From contig VUYV01000016.1 of assembly GCA_008711295.1 (NCBI GenBank), positions 5,000,000 through 5,063,999 on the forward strand: 64,000 bases of DNA. Direction: 5' to 3'. Within the stretch, counting starts at the first letter, position 1. Each line of letters starts with the position of its first letter. The notes beneath the pieces were generated by a model, which searched no databases, was not told where the DNA came from, and was given only the letters and a program-made list of their open reading frames with translations. The DNA comes from Anarhynchus alexandrinus. Lineage: Eukaryota; Chordata; Aves; Charadriiformes; Charadriidae. Positions 1 to 14,682 of the stretch are shown piece by piece. The position numbers and the translations under genes were made by a program.

Positions 1-1582
1 GGAGCAAGCCTGACTGCATGTCCTACTTTGGTCCAATATGAGGTGTTAAAGACAAAAGCCATAGGGCTTATTTAGCCTTATTTTGACTTACATACGAGCT
101 TTTCTGTTGCTGCTGAATTCAAGAGCCATACTCCCAGCTGTACGACGGTCTGAGTTTGCATGCTGAAAACTACAGTTTATGATCCAGAGCCCTGCTGGCT
201 TTTCCATGACTTGCCTGAAGAGAGGAGGTTTAGCAGCTCATGTTTGTGCATGGCAAAGGAAGTATACAGGCGCTCCTTCATGCTGGGAGAAGGTGGTGCC
301 ACGGGTGGGCGAGAGGGCAGAAGCAGCTTCTGTTTCTAGAGCAGTGAAGACTCAGGTGACTCCAAATACCTGGATCCAAATGTCCCCCAGAGGATACATG
401 TCATAAAATCGTAACCAAATTTTAAGTCCATGTCTTGCAAATAGCTTGCAGTTGGAAAAACAGTGATTAATGAACCCAACAAGGGTGCACTTGCTGAGAA
501 ATGAGCAGCTTGAAGTTATAGAAGTGTGGAATTGATCTGTATGGGGAAACATGGGTCATAGCCTCAGTTTATATCAATTAGCACAGGCTCATTTTGTTTA
601 GTGTCTGGTCAGGTATGATTTGGCTGATTAGTTTTTTACTTTACAAAAGTGAATTTTTGTCAAAATCTGTTTCTCCTTCTCCAATATAGTGTGAAGAGAT
701 ACAAATATTATGGTATTACTTTAGATGCTGTTTGTATTATAGAAGGGAATACATAATGTTTTCAATTTCCAGTATTAAAAAAATTATCTGTACTTAGGAT
801 ATTAAAAATATCATACTGGAAATATTCCCTTTAGTGTTTGTGTTAGCACATTTTAGAATGCATCTATTAAAGGTATAGTTTGGAATAGATGCAAGTAGAG
901 AGTCACACACCAGAAATTTATAAATAATATATGCAAAAAAAATTTGAGGGAACATTCCTAATATTCCGTATTTCAGAAAAATAAGTTAAAAACATTATTA
1001 AAACATTTGCTAGCATTTTGCATTCTGAATGGGAGTCTTTCTGAAGAGTGAATGTTTCCGAGGTTGAATATCCTCTTATCCTTAGCAGGAATCCTTCCAA
1101 AATGTCTGAGCATTATTAAAAAGGTAGTGTGGAGAAGTGTCATATGGCAAGCGATGCGTGTCATGATTTACTTAAGCACTTCTGAAGGTTAAGGATCTTG
1201 TAGTCCAAAATGCTTAGCAATATTAATGGCCAGTAGTCTCTTAGGACATGAAGTTGAGTTTGTTAATCATAAAATAGTTTGTTAATCAAAATTCAATATG
1301 CTTTGAGGGAAAAGAAAGACAACATGAAAACAGTTTTCTAAGTGAATGTAGAGTTCAGTGGATCGGATCCATATAATGACAGCCAAATTTTCGCAAGCAG
1401 ATGCTTAGGGATGAGTACACAGAAGTGTGTGCTGTTGTACCCTGATCCACACTCATGCTTGTTTGCACCCTGCAAAGAAGAGCCACTGCTTACCACAGAC
1501 ATTGGGATTGCACCAAAAAGGCTTTTATGTGAGTAAAGATAACCTGCCATAATCAAAAGGGAAGCACAGGAAAAAGTCAAGT

Positions 1583-1619
1583 AAAAAAAAAAAAGAAAAA
1601 AGAAAAAAAAAAAAGAGAC
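1583..1619. repeat. A-rich low-complexity tract
   Basis: A nearly pure A run interrupted by single G bases. It lies inside an intron. No retroposed sequence is recognisable next to it, so it is best called simple low-complexity sequence. Confidence 0.9.
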
Positions 1620-2680
1620 ACATTGTCACTTTGCTGACTTCATTTGGATTTTCAGAACCTTCCAGAACTGGCCAAATTCTTCTGTTATTAACATTATTTC
1701 TCATTGCTTCCAGCAGGAGCTGAGAAATCTTACAGATTTCAACAGGAGTAATGTTAACACCTCGTGGAGTATTTATGATTGCTCCAGCTCGTGTATCAGA
1801 CACGAACAGTAAACAGGAATTTTCAAATAGAACGGCTTTTCTGGTATGGTTCTAAGTGGAAGGTAAAAATACAGAGAAAGCAGACAATGCTATTTAGTGA
1901 AGCAAACCAAAGCGTGTAGTTCCCAGCATAAAACCTAAACACAGAACCACAGAGACAATAAAATTATTAGAGTAGTCTGCATTATGTTATACGCTAGTCT
2001 GGATATGAAGTATTTATATGACCCCCATCAGTGAGGAATCTTTAGCATAAATGAACTCACTGCCTCCTTAAAAAGCAAGTGAATTCCCTTCAAGAAATCC
2101 AGGAAGGACTTCTCAGGAAGCCTGTTAGAAAGCAGGAAACGGCATCCATTTTCTTCACATCTAAAAAAAGCACTAAACCATTCTTCCATTATTTTTACCT
2201 CTCTGCTGCAAGAAATCTGTATCCATATGACTGGAATCAAACCTATTGCAGCAGATGAAGACACTGGCTGGATATCCTTCCCTGAATACTACTGGACTTC
2301 TTTGTTGGTTTGGGTTTTGGGGTTGTTTTTTTTTTGTGGGGTTTTTTAATACTTCCTGAGTTTGGGAAAAGCTGAGTTTTCCCTGTTTATTTTTAGATGT
2401 ATATTATGTCATTGTTGGAAACTGGTAGTTTAATTAAATTTCTCTCTACATAATGCAGTATCACATCAGAAAATTTAACTGACCAACTCAGTGCGGTGAT
2501 TAGTGTACTAACTATTGATTTGAGACTTAGTAACGGTACCATTAGTGACGGTGCAGGAGGTTTGTTTTATCTTGTATTAAACTGCACTGCATGTCATCAG
2601 AAAATGTGATCTTGCTGTCCCGCGGCCTCTGAATTTCACATTGCTTGTCAAAGGATAACAAAGTCTTTTTGAACTAAGCC

Positions 2681-2707
2681 ATGTTATGTTATGTTATGTT
2701 ATGCTAT
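2681..2707. repeat. ATGTT pentanucleotide microsatellite
   Basis: Four uninterrupted copies of ATGTT followed by a degenerate fifth (ATGCT), in the intron about 260 bases before the first coding exon. It could be length-variable between individuals. Confidence 0.9.
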
Positions 2708-2900
2708 GTATTCGATGCTGTCTATCAGAAGTTTTTGAATTGGCTTCAGTTCAGTTATTTCTCCTCACTCACAGCATTTTAACCGAGGGCAGAATCCAAA
2801 CCATGACAGTATTTCCATTATGTTCTTGGGCTTTGTGTGCCTTCGAGTGTTATTCCTCTCAGCTGAGGGTAAAAGATGCTGTTAACTCTAATTATTATGA

Positions 2901-3149
<249 letters not shown>

Positions 3150-3434
3150 TAGTTGGCTTTATCTAGGGCAGTTTCTTTCATGTAAAATGCATCACAAATA
3201 CATTGCTAGAATATTACTGCAAAGGTGGAAGGGAAGAGAAATGCGAGGGGAAAAAAGATGTTGCAAGAAGTGATTTCAGAGCAGATGCAGAATCATTGGA
3301 GGAGAAGAGTTACACTGTTTGGACCTTGCACAGGAAGAGGTTTTGGTTCTTGTCTTCCTCCATGGCTCAGTGCCAAGGTCCATACTCCTGTGCATGTCTC
3401 TGCATCAAATCTCACGAAGGGGGAGAAATAGGGT

Positions 3435-3780
3435 AGTTCACCTAGAGCAGGCTGGACAGGAACGCAACCAGGTGGGTTTTGAATATCTCCAGAGAAGGAG
3501 ACTTCACCACCCCTCTGGGCAGCCTGTTCCAGTGCTCTGTCACCCTCAAAGTAAAGAAGTTTTTCCTTATGTTCAGACAGACCTGTGTTCCAGTTTGTGC
3601 CCATTGCCTCTTGTCCTATTGCTGGGCACTACTGAAAAAATTCTGGCTCCATCCTCTTGGTACCCACCCTCCAGATATTTATAAGCATTGATGAGATCCC
3701 CTCTCTGTCTTCTCCAGGCTAAATAGACCCAGGTTTCTCAGCCTTTCCTCAGAGATGCTGCAGTCCCTCGATGATCTTAT
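3435..3780 (-). mobile_element. CR1 LINE fragment (truncated)
   Basis: Read on the + strand this has the typical antisense CR1 phrases: an opening with GCAGGCTGGACAGGAACGCA, then CTCCAGAGAAGGAGACTTCA, CAGCCTGTTCCAGTGCTCTG and TCTTCTCCAGGCTAAATAGA. The element therefore runs on the minus strand. It lacks the terminal 8-base repeats expected at the CR1 3' end, so it is truncated or decayed at that side. CR1 is the dominant LINE of bird genomes. Boundaries are approximate. Confidence 0.85.
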
Positions 3781-5490
3781 ACTCAGGAATATGTCATCTA
3801 TCACTTCAGGGCAAATATTTTTTTTCTCCACACAGAAAACTAAAAACGTATCAACTGCTGGTTTCTTTTCAGCACTGAAAGTGTGCTGCTTGGCTGAGGA
3901 GGAGCAAAATGATAGTGAAATAATGTGTCAGAAGTGTGTGAATCAGTTCAGAGTGATCTCTGGGTCTTGAATGCTGAATCATTTATCAGCTCACGCTTTT
4001 GGCGTGACCACCGCGCACAATGCTTCTGTTCAGTCTGTCAGTTTTCGCTACCTCAGATAGGCTTTCTGAAGTGTGGAGACAGAAGCAATACATACTCCCC
4101 ATCCTTGTGTTGCTGGGATTTTTGTTTGATTGGTTTTTACCTTGCTTCATGAAATATAGAAATCAGTAAGGTTTTTCTCAGCTGCAGATTGTGAGCTGCT
4201 GCCAGGGTGAGATCTTATAGGGAACCAACCAATTTTTCAGGCCACAACCAGGAATCTGTGCATGTGTACTTTATATATACCTTGGAGACCTGTTTCAGGT
4301 GAGTCATTCTGCAGCTGGAGCAAAGTATGGAACTTACCATGTTGTTCCTCTCACACCACAGATAATTTGCATTTACATTTGAGTGCAGTGCAAGACTGAA
4401 TCACCAGCATACCTGTTTCTCCACTAAAGCAATACCTGGCTTTTCATCCTCAGATTTCATCACTGTAATCCTGATTTTACTCTTTCAGGTTATTTTCCCC
4501 GTACATGCTGGATTTCATCCCTTTTTGCAGTTGAAAATAAATTTATGGATTTACTCCACAGCTTGAGCAGTGTGTAGGAGCAAGAAAGGCCTCAGGACTG
4601 CTTTTGGCAGTACCTCTTGTATCCAGCCTCAAGTGTTCTTAAGCCCTGCATGATGCTCCATAACCAAGGGGAGGGTGCAGGTGGGTGGAGACCAAGCCAG
4701 TGCTAATGATCTGGGTGGAGAGCATCAAAATGGGAGGACTCAATATTGTAACCCGATTCTAAGCACGGCTGTTTCCTTGTAATGGCAAAATTGCCTTAGA
4801 TGCTTTTGCTAATCCCACCGGTTCTGAACAGTGTTAAAGTGTTACCAGCATTTAGTGATTTACTGAAGCTGGAAAGAAAGCGTGCGATGGGAATCAATCG
4901 TACATTCCCCCATGGGAGAACCGCTGCTGTGAAACTGCAGCTTCCTACCTGCCTTCACCCAGCCTTCTGCACCATTTACTTTTCTTCCAATAAATGCTTT
5001 GCATTTCTGCTTTATTTGAAGACTAGAAGTGGTCTTAGTTGAAGCACGTGAATGGTTAGTGTTACATGAAGCATTTAAATATTTGATGATTGCAGTTTAT
5101 TAAATATAGTCATTCACCAACTCTGTGTGCTGAGAGAGCTAGTTTCTCATCTTATAAGAGATAGTGCAACAATTTGTGCAGGAGCTGTGGGTTTTTTTCC
5201 ACTTGCATGAAGACTATAAATTTTGTTTGTATCCTGCCTTATATTGGCAAATGTTGAGATGGCTTGTGCTTTCCTTCCAGCCCTGGATTCTGTAACCCAG
5301 CATCAGAAGAATGTACCAGAAGCTCAGCTTTCATTTTAGGAAGTGGATTTCTTACTGTTAAGCTTCTCAACTGAGCCTTTACAAGTACAGAAAATGAACA
5401 AAAGGAGTCCTCAGAGGAGGCTTGTTTAAAATAAATAAATCTTTTAGGTTTTAGTCATCCTTATGGTTTGGGAGGGAACAGGCTTATGAG

Positions 5491-5535
5491 CTCTTATAAA
5501 CTCCAGAGTTGGAGGTTCTTATAAACTCCAGAGTT
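5491..5535. repeat. 25-bp tandem duplication
   Basis: CTTATAAACTCCAGAGTT occurs twice with a 25-base period (copies at about 5493-5510 and 5518-5535). It is a local duplication inside an intron with no function suggested. Confidence 0.85.
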
Positions 5536-6272
5536 TGACAGCAGTGCATATGGAAAGTCTTCAGTGTTTTTTAAGTTCTCTTGTAACAGTGAGTGCATTA
5601 CTATATTGTGCACCCCACTAAAATTAGTCTTATCAAATGAGTCCTCTACTAGAATTACAGTTGCCATTTTCCATCAGAGCTGAAAGGAAACTTCTACAGA
5701 AGTTTCCGTTTCTGAGCCCTCTGTTTGATGGTTACTACACAGCCAAGTGTTTTAAGTGAGTAATGTTTTTTTCTTTTTTTCCTTTTTGGTTTTTTTTTGC
5801 CTTAAAGGGATTTCTCTCATCAAAAAAGAGGGAACCAAAACTTGTGAGTCAGAGTAACTAAGGATTTTATGGATACATGCTTGTGCTGATGATGTTTAGA
5901 AGATATGCATTTGTCAGACCATGTTTATTATTATGCAAAATAGTTCACAAAAGCCATAGCTTCAGGCATGGAACAGCTCCACACAAAGGCCAAGTTTTAC
6001 ATTTTAACTATAGATTTAGGCAGACATAAGTCATTTCTTGAGAAATGCGATGCTTGAGGCTCATGAGGCGTTTTGGAGATTTGATTACAGTTCAGGTTGA
6101 AAAATTTGGTTGCTGCAAAAGCACATCCAGAGCTTTCTGGGATGTTTAGAACAGAAAGTCTGATTTCAGGCAGTTTGGGTATGATTTCTTTGGGTCTTTT
6201 CTGTCTTCAAAGACCAAAACACTGTTTCTTTAGAGACATAAATTTGTAACTGTCTGTATTTTGATTCTTTAG

Positions 6273-6355
6273 GAAGTAATAGAAGCTATTGCTGAATGTG
6301 CATTTAAGACATCGCCCTTTCCAATCCTCCTTTCCTTTGAAAATCATGTGGATTC
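6273..6355 (+). CDS. PLCB1: PLCB1 exon 2 of window: X domain
   Basis: Encodes residues 390-416 plus two bases of Ser417, reading EVIEAIAECAFKTSPFPI and then LLSFENHVD. The glutamate in LSFENH (about Glu412) corresponds to the third calcium ligand of the PLC active site: it is 34 residues after the catalytic histidine, the same spacing as His356-Glu390 in PLC-delta1. The acceptor is TTCTTTAG and the donor GTAAGT. The TC left at the end is completed by the first base of the next exon to give serine. Confidence 0.96.
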
Positions 6356-6906
6356 GTAAGTAATTACCATGTTTTCCTGTATGGTGTTATATTTTTTATA
6401 AGGTTTAAGCACAGGATTATGTATGGACTTGTGGCAGTTTTATTATATGACATGATCAACAACTCTTACCCAAAAAACACTTGTATCAGCTTAAGTAACC
6501 AAGATTATCTGAATGAATCGGGCATGTTCTTAAAAACCTTCCTGAATGAGAACCTTTTGTATGAAAGAGAAAGCTTGAATAATTGTGAGACAAATTGTAT
6601 TAACTTTACAGTTTCAGTACATCCTGCTGGAATGTAGTGGTACTTCATCAAAGAAAAATAAGCAATCTTTCACCTGCTTATGACCCTATTCTGCACATAT
6701 AAGCATTTTCTGCGCACAGAATTTGGTCTGTTTCTTGTATGTTAGAAGTAGAGGCCAGAACCATAGACTAGCTAGGATTGTGAAACATGTGGTATGGAAG
6801 GCCAGGAACTGTTCACTCTCTGCTAAAAAATACAAATTTGCCAAAGCTGGGGTTTTGTTGGTTTTGTTTTTTTTTTTTCTTTTCTTTTATTGACAAAAAA
6901 GGACAT

Positions 6907-6997
6907 NNNNNNNNNNNNNNNNNNNNNNNNNNNNNNNNNNNNNNNNNNNNNNNNNNNNNNNNNNNNNNNNNNNNNNNNNNNNNNNNNNNNNNNNNNN
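6907..6997. other. Assembly gap (91 N)
   Basis: A run of 91 undetermined bases. The sequence before it (about 6867-6906) and after it (6998-7030) are near-identical: a T run, CTTTTCT, TTATTGACAA and AAAGGACA. This suggests the two contig ends overlap and the gap is not real missing sequence, or that a T-rich tandem repeat collapsed. Confidence 0.98.
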
Positions 6998-7099
6998 TTT
7001 TTTCTTTTCTGTTATTGACAAGAAAGGACAGTTTCCTGTGTAAGAAAAGAAAAAATGTGAACACTTTTAAATTTGTCCCAGTTATCTATTAGTTGTTGG

Positions 7100-7128
7100 T
7101 ATTATTATTATTGTTGTTGTTGTTGTTT
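7100..7128. repeat. ATT/GTT compound microsatellite
   Basis: Four ATT units followed by five GTT units in intron sequence, only about 100 bases after the assembly gap. The local simple-sequence content probably contributed to the assembly problem. Confidence 0.9.
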
Positions 7129-10100
7129 TCATTCTGATTTTTCTTTTTTTAAGTTTGACATTGACTTTGGTTTTGAATATAGAGACCACATGGTTCAACA
7201 TGGAGTCGCATTGACTCACGTGTGCCTTAACTTCAGTTGCCGTTTCCCCTTTTGTTTTCTGTTGTGTAAGCATTTTCAACACTTCTGGGGCCAGTTTGGG
7301 GCCAGTTTGGACTGAGAAACTTTTTTTTTTTTTAATGTGAAATAAAAAGTCATCTTTGGGGCAGCTATGAATCATTTAATACAAATCAGAAAAGATGTTG
7401 GCACTTATGCTTCTTGCAGGGGAAAAGGGTGAGGGCTAACTGCTTTTCCATTGTTTTAGGAAGAACATGCTATGAAGCTATGTAAGAATGTTTTTAAGAA
7501 CAGATGTGCCAGTACTGATCAAAAATGATGCAGGTAGAAAAATTTAAAATCTGAGAGCTGACCTACACTGCCTGTATACCTTACAATATAAGTTTCCACT
7601 ACCCTTTGTGGGCAAATACGTGCTTGCTCTGCACACACTTAAAGGCCACATGGTTATGATTCAAACAGCTACCTGTTAAATCCTGCTTAGTTAGTTCCGT
7701 CTTCCTCTGAAAGACCACACAAATATTGTATTTAATTTCTTTCTCTATTCGGTCCCCTCACTCCTTTCTTTTTGGTGTAAGTTATATCACTTCGGACTTG
7801 CATATGCTCACCTACTGCTGTAGGTTTTAACTCAGAATGCTTTTTTTTCTCAGTGCTTCCAAATGCAACCTGTGGTCTTTAGAAAAGGCCTCAACCATCG
7901 TTCTTCAATGTATTATATTTTATATTCATTCTTCTGTATTTGTTAAAATATACATTCACTTTGTTGCTATAAGGCAGAGAAAAATCCAATTTATTTTAAC
8001 CAGAAGGGTTACATTTTTCTTCCTTTAAAGTCATTAAGACTTAAATCTTCATTTATTCCAGGGTGATCTGTTCTATTTTAGGAAAGTAAAGAAGTAAAAA
8101 AAAATGTATAAAATAAACTCCTGTCAGATGTAAGTTATGTACAAAAGTGGCTTTAAAACTATAAGATTAAATACTGTCAAAATCAAAGGCGGTGCGATAC
8201 TGCAGGAATATGTCAAAAAGGGAACAGAGTAACTGCTACATTACTGTGATCTTCACCATTTGCCCCACAGAAACCATTGGAACTTTCTCTCCAGAAAACT
8301 CCAGTCATAGAATAATGAATTATCTCTAAGTGTATTTATTTGATGTCGTTTCCCATGCATTGCTATGACATAGGTTTTTAGCAAAGCAAGTCTGCAAAAA
8401 CAATATCAAGTATTTTCTCTTTATGAGGCTTTGTTGCTATTTATTATTTTCTGCTGGAGTAAATCATGAGACTTAATGTGTATGATTTCTAATTTTGCTT
8501 TGGATGAAAATAATTTCTGGTTATTTTACCGACTGCTACAATTATCCCTTCATTTCTTCACTAGTTGCCAGAGAAGTCTGCAATTAGTCATGCCACTCAC
8601 AGAAACCTTCACCTAATTTCATGGAATGTTCCTTTTGTCTTTTCATTTACTTGGAATGTTGTTTTTCTCCTAGAACTTAAAGATGGGCTTTGCCCAAAGT
8701 ATTAACAAAAAAAGCTTAGTATTTTTGTAGAATTGCAGTCAAACAAATCCTGTGATATCAATTTCCACTTTTGGGTGACCAAATTTTTCTTCTTATTTTC
8801 AAGTTACAAGAGTCAGTGTTCATATGTGAAATGCTGGCCCCGTACAAATCAGTAGAAATTTTGGCATTGCCTTGAACAGAAATATGGGTTTAGCTTGTGT
8901 TATGTATTCATGGCTTTTAAACAGACTGTGATTATCAGAGGCAAATAAGTTTTACGTCACCAGCATAGATGTGACACTGTTAATCACCACTGGACTTAAA
9001 GTGCAATTTTTCTTCCTTATGGTTTATGTTCACGAGAATATTTTTAACACTTTTTGTCCACCCAGGGAACAAGTCATTTATTAGCACATAATAATCTCAT
9101 TTTGCTTTCTTTCAATGTTTTTCCTAGAAGGATTCCTTTCATATCTTTATAGCATGTGAAGAATTTTCATTTCCATTACTGTAACTCCACTATGTAGTGT
9201 ACTCATTCTTGCCTGGTTTTATACAATAAAAAGTTTAGAAAAAGAGACAAACATATAACTTTTAGAGTATATAAAATATTATGTATGCCATATATATTGA
9301 AGTCAAAACACGCACACTGAAAAAAAGACAGTGCTAAGAAAAGATGTGGTTCTATGAAAAAATAGAAGAGTGCCCTGAAAACGTTGAAAAGACCTCAAGA
9401 AGACCTTGGCGTTTGAAATCAGGCTTGCAGAAGATAAGCAATCTGCAAATCTGAAAGCAGACACTCTATAATTAGAAATGCACTGATGACATAGCAAAAA
9501 GGTTAAGTGATCCTTGAGCAGTATCCATATAAGATTGCTTCCAAGATTAAATTTAATTACAGTTATTCATATTGCTGGTTTCTTGCTGGAATTGTTATTT
9601 CAAATATTAACAGGATTTTTATCACTTTTTCTTCCTACACTTTAAATTATTTCAGACTCTTCTGGGAAGCATCTGTGTCTTTGTCATGCAGAAGAAGGAT
9701 CTCTGCAGAAGGATACTAATACAATGTTAGGAGCGTTAGTTGTGCAGTAGTGCCAAACAGCCTCTGTGATTGACCTTCATAATAGGCATAATACAAACAC
9801 ATTAAAACAAAGTACACGCAATAGAGTAGTGGTAATGAAAACATTTCTTAATATTCTTTGTATTTTCGTATCTCCAGCTATGATGTTCCCACTTTATCTG
9901 TCCTTACCCTGGTGCATTCTGGGGACATGTATAATTAGTCTATATGCTACCCGTCCATGTCTGCACAGTGAAAATCATAAAACAGATGAAGTCAGGTCTT
10001 TTAAGGCAATCAATTTTCAGTATAATACATGAATTCTGAGAGAATTCCCAATAACAGTAGATATGGACCAGAAAATACCTGCTTTTTTATTTCATAACAC

Positions 10101-13029
10101 AAATGGGGAAATATGTTGATGTGGAAAAGCTGGTATTTCAATCTGTTGCTCTGGTTCATAATTTTGAAAGATGGGAAAATAAAAAGAAACTGATATTCCA
10201 ACTTTTAAAATACTGTAATAATAATACATAATCTATACTATTTCTAATGAACTGCCTCTTGAAACAATATACATACGTTAGCGAGAGAGACAACATAAAA
10301 AATACCACTTGGTTAAATTCTGGTACTCTTAAATATTTTTTTATTCCCTTTTAGGAGCTTTTAAAAATATCTTTGCCAGTCCAGTTCACAAAGACAAGTG
10401 CTTTTGTAGTGTCAAGATTGTCTACTACTGCAAGATTATTTTTTTATAGTATTAAAAACTGTTAGTTTATCACATAATTTTCCTTTTCCTTCTTTCTGCC
10501 TCTGGGATAGAGTGACATTGGAATTTATACGCTAAGCCAAAATAATGTTGCGTTACATTTTTCTCATTTGCAAAAATGAAAGTTCTCACTGTGCTTTCTT
10601 TGAGGTAAACATGTAATTAAACACAGAAGATCAGAAGAATTTGTTCTAGCTGTGGTGATAGTTTGAAATTTATTGGATTTAACCATTGCATATTTTTTTC
10701 TATTTCCTATCAAGAGTTCTTTTTGGAGTTGACGTGCCCATCTAAAAATGCTGATGTCACATCTAATTACTACGATTTCAGTAATTGTGCTCTTTTGATT
10801 CAAGGGGATGTCCTTTGAACTTCCTGGGTTCTAAGAGCATGGATCTATTCAAAATATACACTGGTGGAGAAGACTGAAATAAAATTCACTATAATGACCC
10901 CTAGACCTATAGCAAATACCCAGTCTGCTTGCTTACTAGAGTGAGGTGCCTTTATTTTCCTTGTTAGCTGACAGTTAGAAATAGCTAACACACTGTCCTA
11001 GCCTCATCTATTCTTCCCATCACCTTCTCCCTTGTGGGTTCTTAGTTCCGCTGCCTTGCTTGTCTTCATCTTAATTTTCCATCCTCAGCTAAAAGTGGCT
11101 CTTAGCTTTTTTGCAGAATTGGCTGCATGCAAAAGAAGGCATTAATGAAATGCTCTGGTGATTTAAACTGCATGCAGTGCTTGTGTAGCTTTGTGGAAGA
11201 ATTTAAAGCCTCCTCGCAATATGTTTTGTCAGTGACTGAGCTAATGACCAGTTCACCCCATATCTACTTCAAGGGACACCCAGAATGCTAATCTCAGGGA
11301 AATTACATTTTCTGATTCAAATGCCACACAGCCCTTGTCTCAGCTCTGGTTTGGCTTTGCTGACCCCAGGAAGAGCTGCAAAGCCAGGTGCTCAGTTGGT
11401 AGCTAACGACAAACTAGGTGTAACTGTTGTTGCGCTCTTAGTTTGCAAGAAAAAAACGAGCACTACTTTTCGCCTATATACCAGCTCTATTTTGTCATGA
11501 AAAATAGCTCCATGGTAACATAACCGCTTATACCATTAGTGTATCTTCTATGATGTGTAGATCATAATTAACGATAGTTGAGGAAGTTATATTAAGTCCT
11601 TTAATCGAGGCTTCTCAACAGAGTAGCAAAAATGGAAACCTAATCTCAGATATTGCAGATTTTAAACAGGCACATATATCAAAAATACACAGTTGACTAA
11701 AATTAGAAAGAGAGTGACTGTAGCACTGAGCTGCATTTTAAGATGGTTTGAGCAATATTTCTGAGCAGTATAACCTATCTTCAGTCCTAAAATTCCCATC
11801 ACTGATACGCAGGAATTATTTCATTCTTTGGTTGCACTTTAGGAAAATTGATTATAAGTAGAGTTTACTGAGGTTCAATTTACTTCTAGAGGATGTAATG
11901 AAAACACTGAAGTAATTTACTATGGTAAAATTTGACACTCTGTCTGATTTAAAATAAAGTTTAAAAATTTTTAGAAAAGGTATCTGACCACATACCCAAA
12001 CAACCTACAATTATCATTGAGCAGCTCCATCTGGCAGCTTGTTATTACATCTAGATCCCTACTAAGGAGGTTGTCTGGGTATGTTGGTCCCAGTTATAAA
12101 CACATAACATGCATGCAGTATGTAATTATATGCATATGAAATGCAGTTATACCAGCTCTTATTACAGCAATTCTCCAAATTGACATAATACCTCTTAGCA
12201 GTAGCACAATTACATCTACGCAATGACTTCTGCCAGTGAGGAGATGTCAGGGGAAATACTTCTGAGTGAGCTGATGAGAGCAGTACGAGCTTTTGGTGCA
12301 AACCCAGCCCAGGAGGTCTGCAGATGGGTCAGTGCTTTGTCATGGAATGCAGTGTGGAGGTGCAGCTGCGGCTGTGGGCAGGGCTGTGGCTGGATGGGGT
12401 GCCATGCTGCACAGGCACAGCACCCACCTCACATGGGCTGACACAAACAGGGTGGGAAAGTGGGTTGCATTTTAGAATTCTGCAGTAAAACTAGCTGTTT
12501 TTCTACAAGTGCCTATAACTGATGCAGTTTTACTGGTTTTGAGGCCCAAGTATGTCTTCTGCCCCTTCTTCTGTATGGCTGTGCTTGTAGACATGCCAAG
12601 TGAGGTGGTAGGTACCCATGGCTTAGGAAGTTTAACAGAGACACCTGCACAGGAGACTGCTTTCTGGGTAACTGGTTTGGGTTTGATGCCTTAGGTTACG
12701 TGTGACAAAAAGAGAACGCAATCCAGGTGGGGTTTTGGGGGCAGGGATGAGAAGAATACCTGGCATGTGTATGGAGTAACATAAGGAGGAAAATATTTAA
12801 ACTTTGAATAAAAAAGCTGCCTGAAAGAGGCAAATTCATATAACAGTTATTTCCTTAAAGGTAACAACTGACAGCCTCATGTTTTTATTTTCTAAGTGCA
12901 TGGGAAAATATACCTCAATGTTAAAAGTTCAGTCTCACTATTTTTCAACTGACTAGTGCCTTTACTTCATGTATGATCCTTTTGATAAGCTCTATCAAAG
13001 GAATCAGAATAATTGCATGATAAACCTAG

Positions 13030-13928
<899 letters not shown>

Positions 13929-14626
13929 TGAATCTACAAATATGTTTCGCCCTAAAACACAAATGCTTAATTACAGCTATAATTCCATGTATTTACATTG
14001 CTCTAGCAAGGTAAAGGTACACCAGTGTGGGTCTTACTCAGTATGAAACAATGCTGTGTCTTTGATCCATGGGTCTGTGAAGGCTCACAGCTGAGGAATC
14101 ACTTCTGGAGTTACCTACAGCTCAAGTGATGTGTACTAACATTTGTCTGCACTGCTTAGAAAGTAGAGTGAGCTGCCAGCTCCTCTACCCTTGGGTGCTT
14201 TTTCTGTTTGCCCAAGCCCAATACTAAATATAAATGTTTTCTTTTTTCTGTTGCCTCTGAGATGTGCCTACCATTTGGTGGCCTTTCAGACTTAACCCGT
14301 TGCACAAGAGAACCGCAGAGGTTCTGCAGTGTCTTCAGATTTAGGGTAACTGCTAGTGAGATATCTGTTCCTCAGGCAGGCAAGGGTCAAGCCACTGTTG
14401 TCTTACATTAGTTGGGAACACATTACAGACCTCTGTGCAAAGTGATAAAAGACGTTCTTTGTTCCAGAGATGAAAACAGGAAAAAATAATACTGCAAACA
14501 AATATTTGTTACCATCAGGAATTACAGGGAATGTAGCCAATGGAAAGCAGTATATTACATTTAACTTGTTCATTATTAGCAGGATTTTTAAAATCAGAAA
14601 TGAAATAGAAAAGTTACTATAATTTA

Positions 14627-14682
14627 ATGCATATATTCTGGCAATGCCTATGGGATGCATATATTCTGGTAATGCCTATAGG
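14627..14682. repeat. 28-bp tandem duplication
   Basis: Two adjacent copies of a 28-base unit beginning ATGCATATATTCTGG (14627-14654 and 14655-14682). They differ at only a few positions. This is a recent local duplication in an intron. Confidence 0.9.

Noticed and set aside
6787..7092. Open frames running through the N gap on both strands
   Set aside because: They exist only because undetermined bases contain no stop codons. The flanks are T-rich simple sequence.
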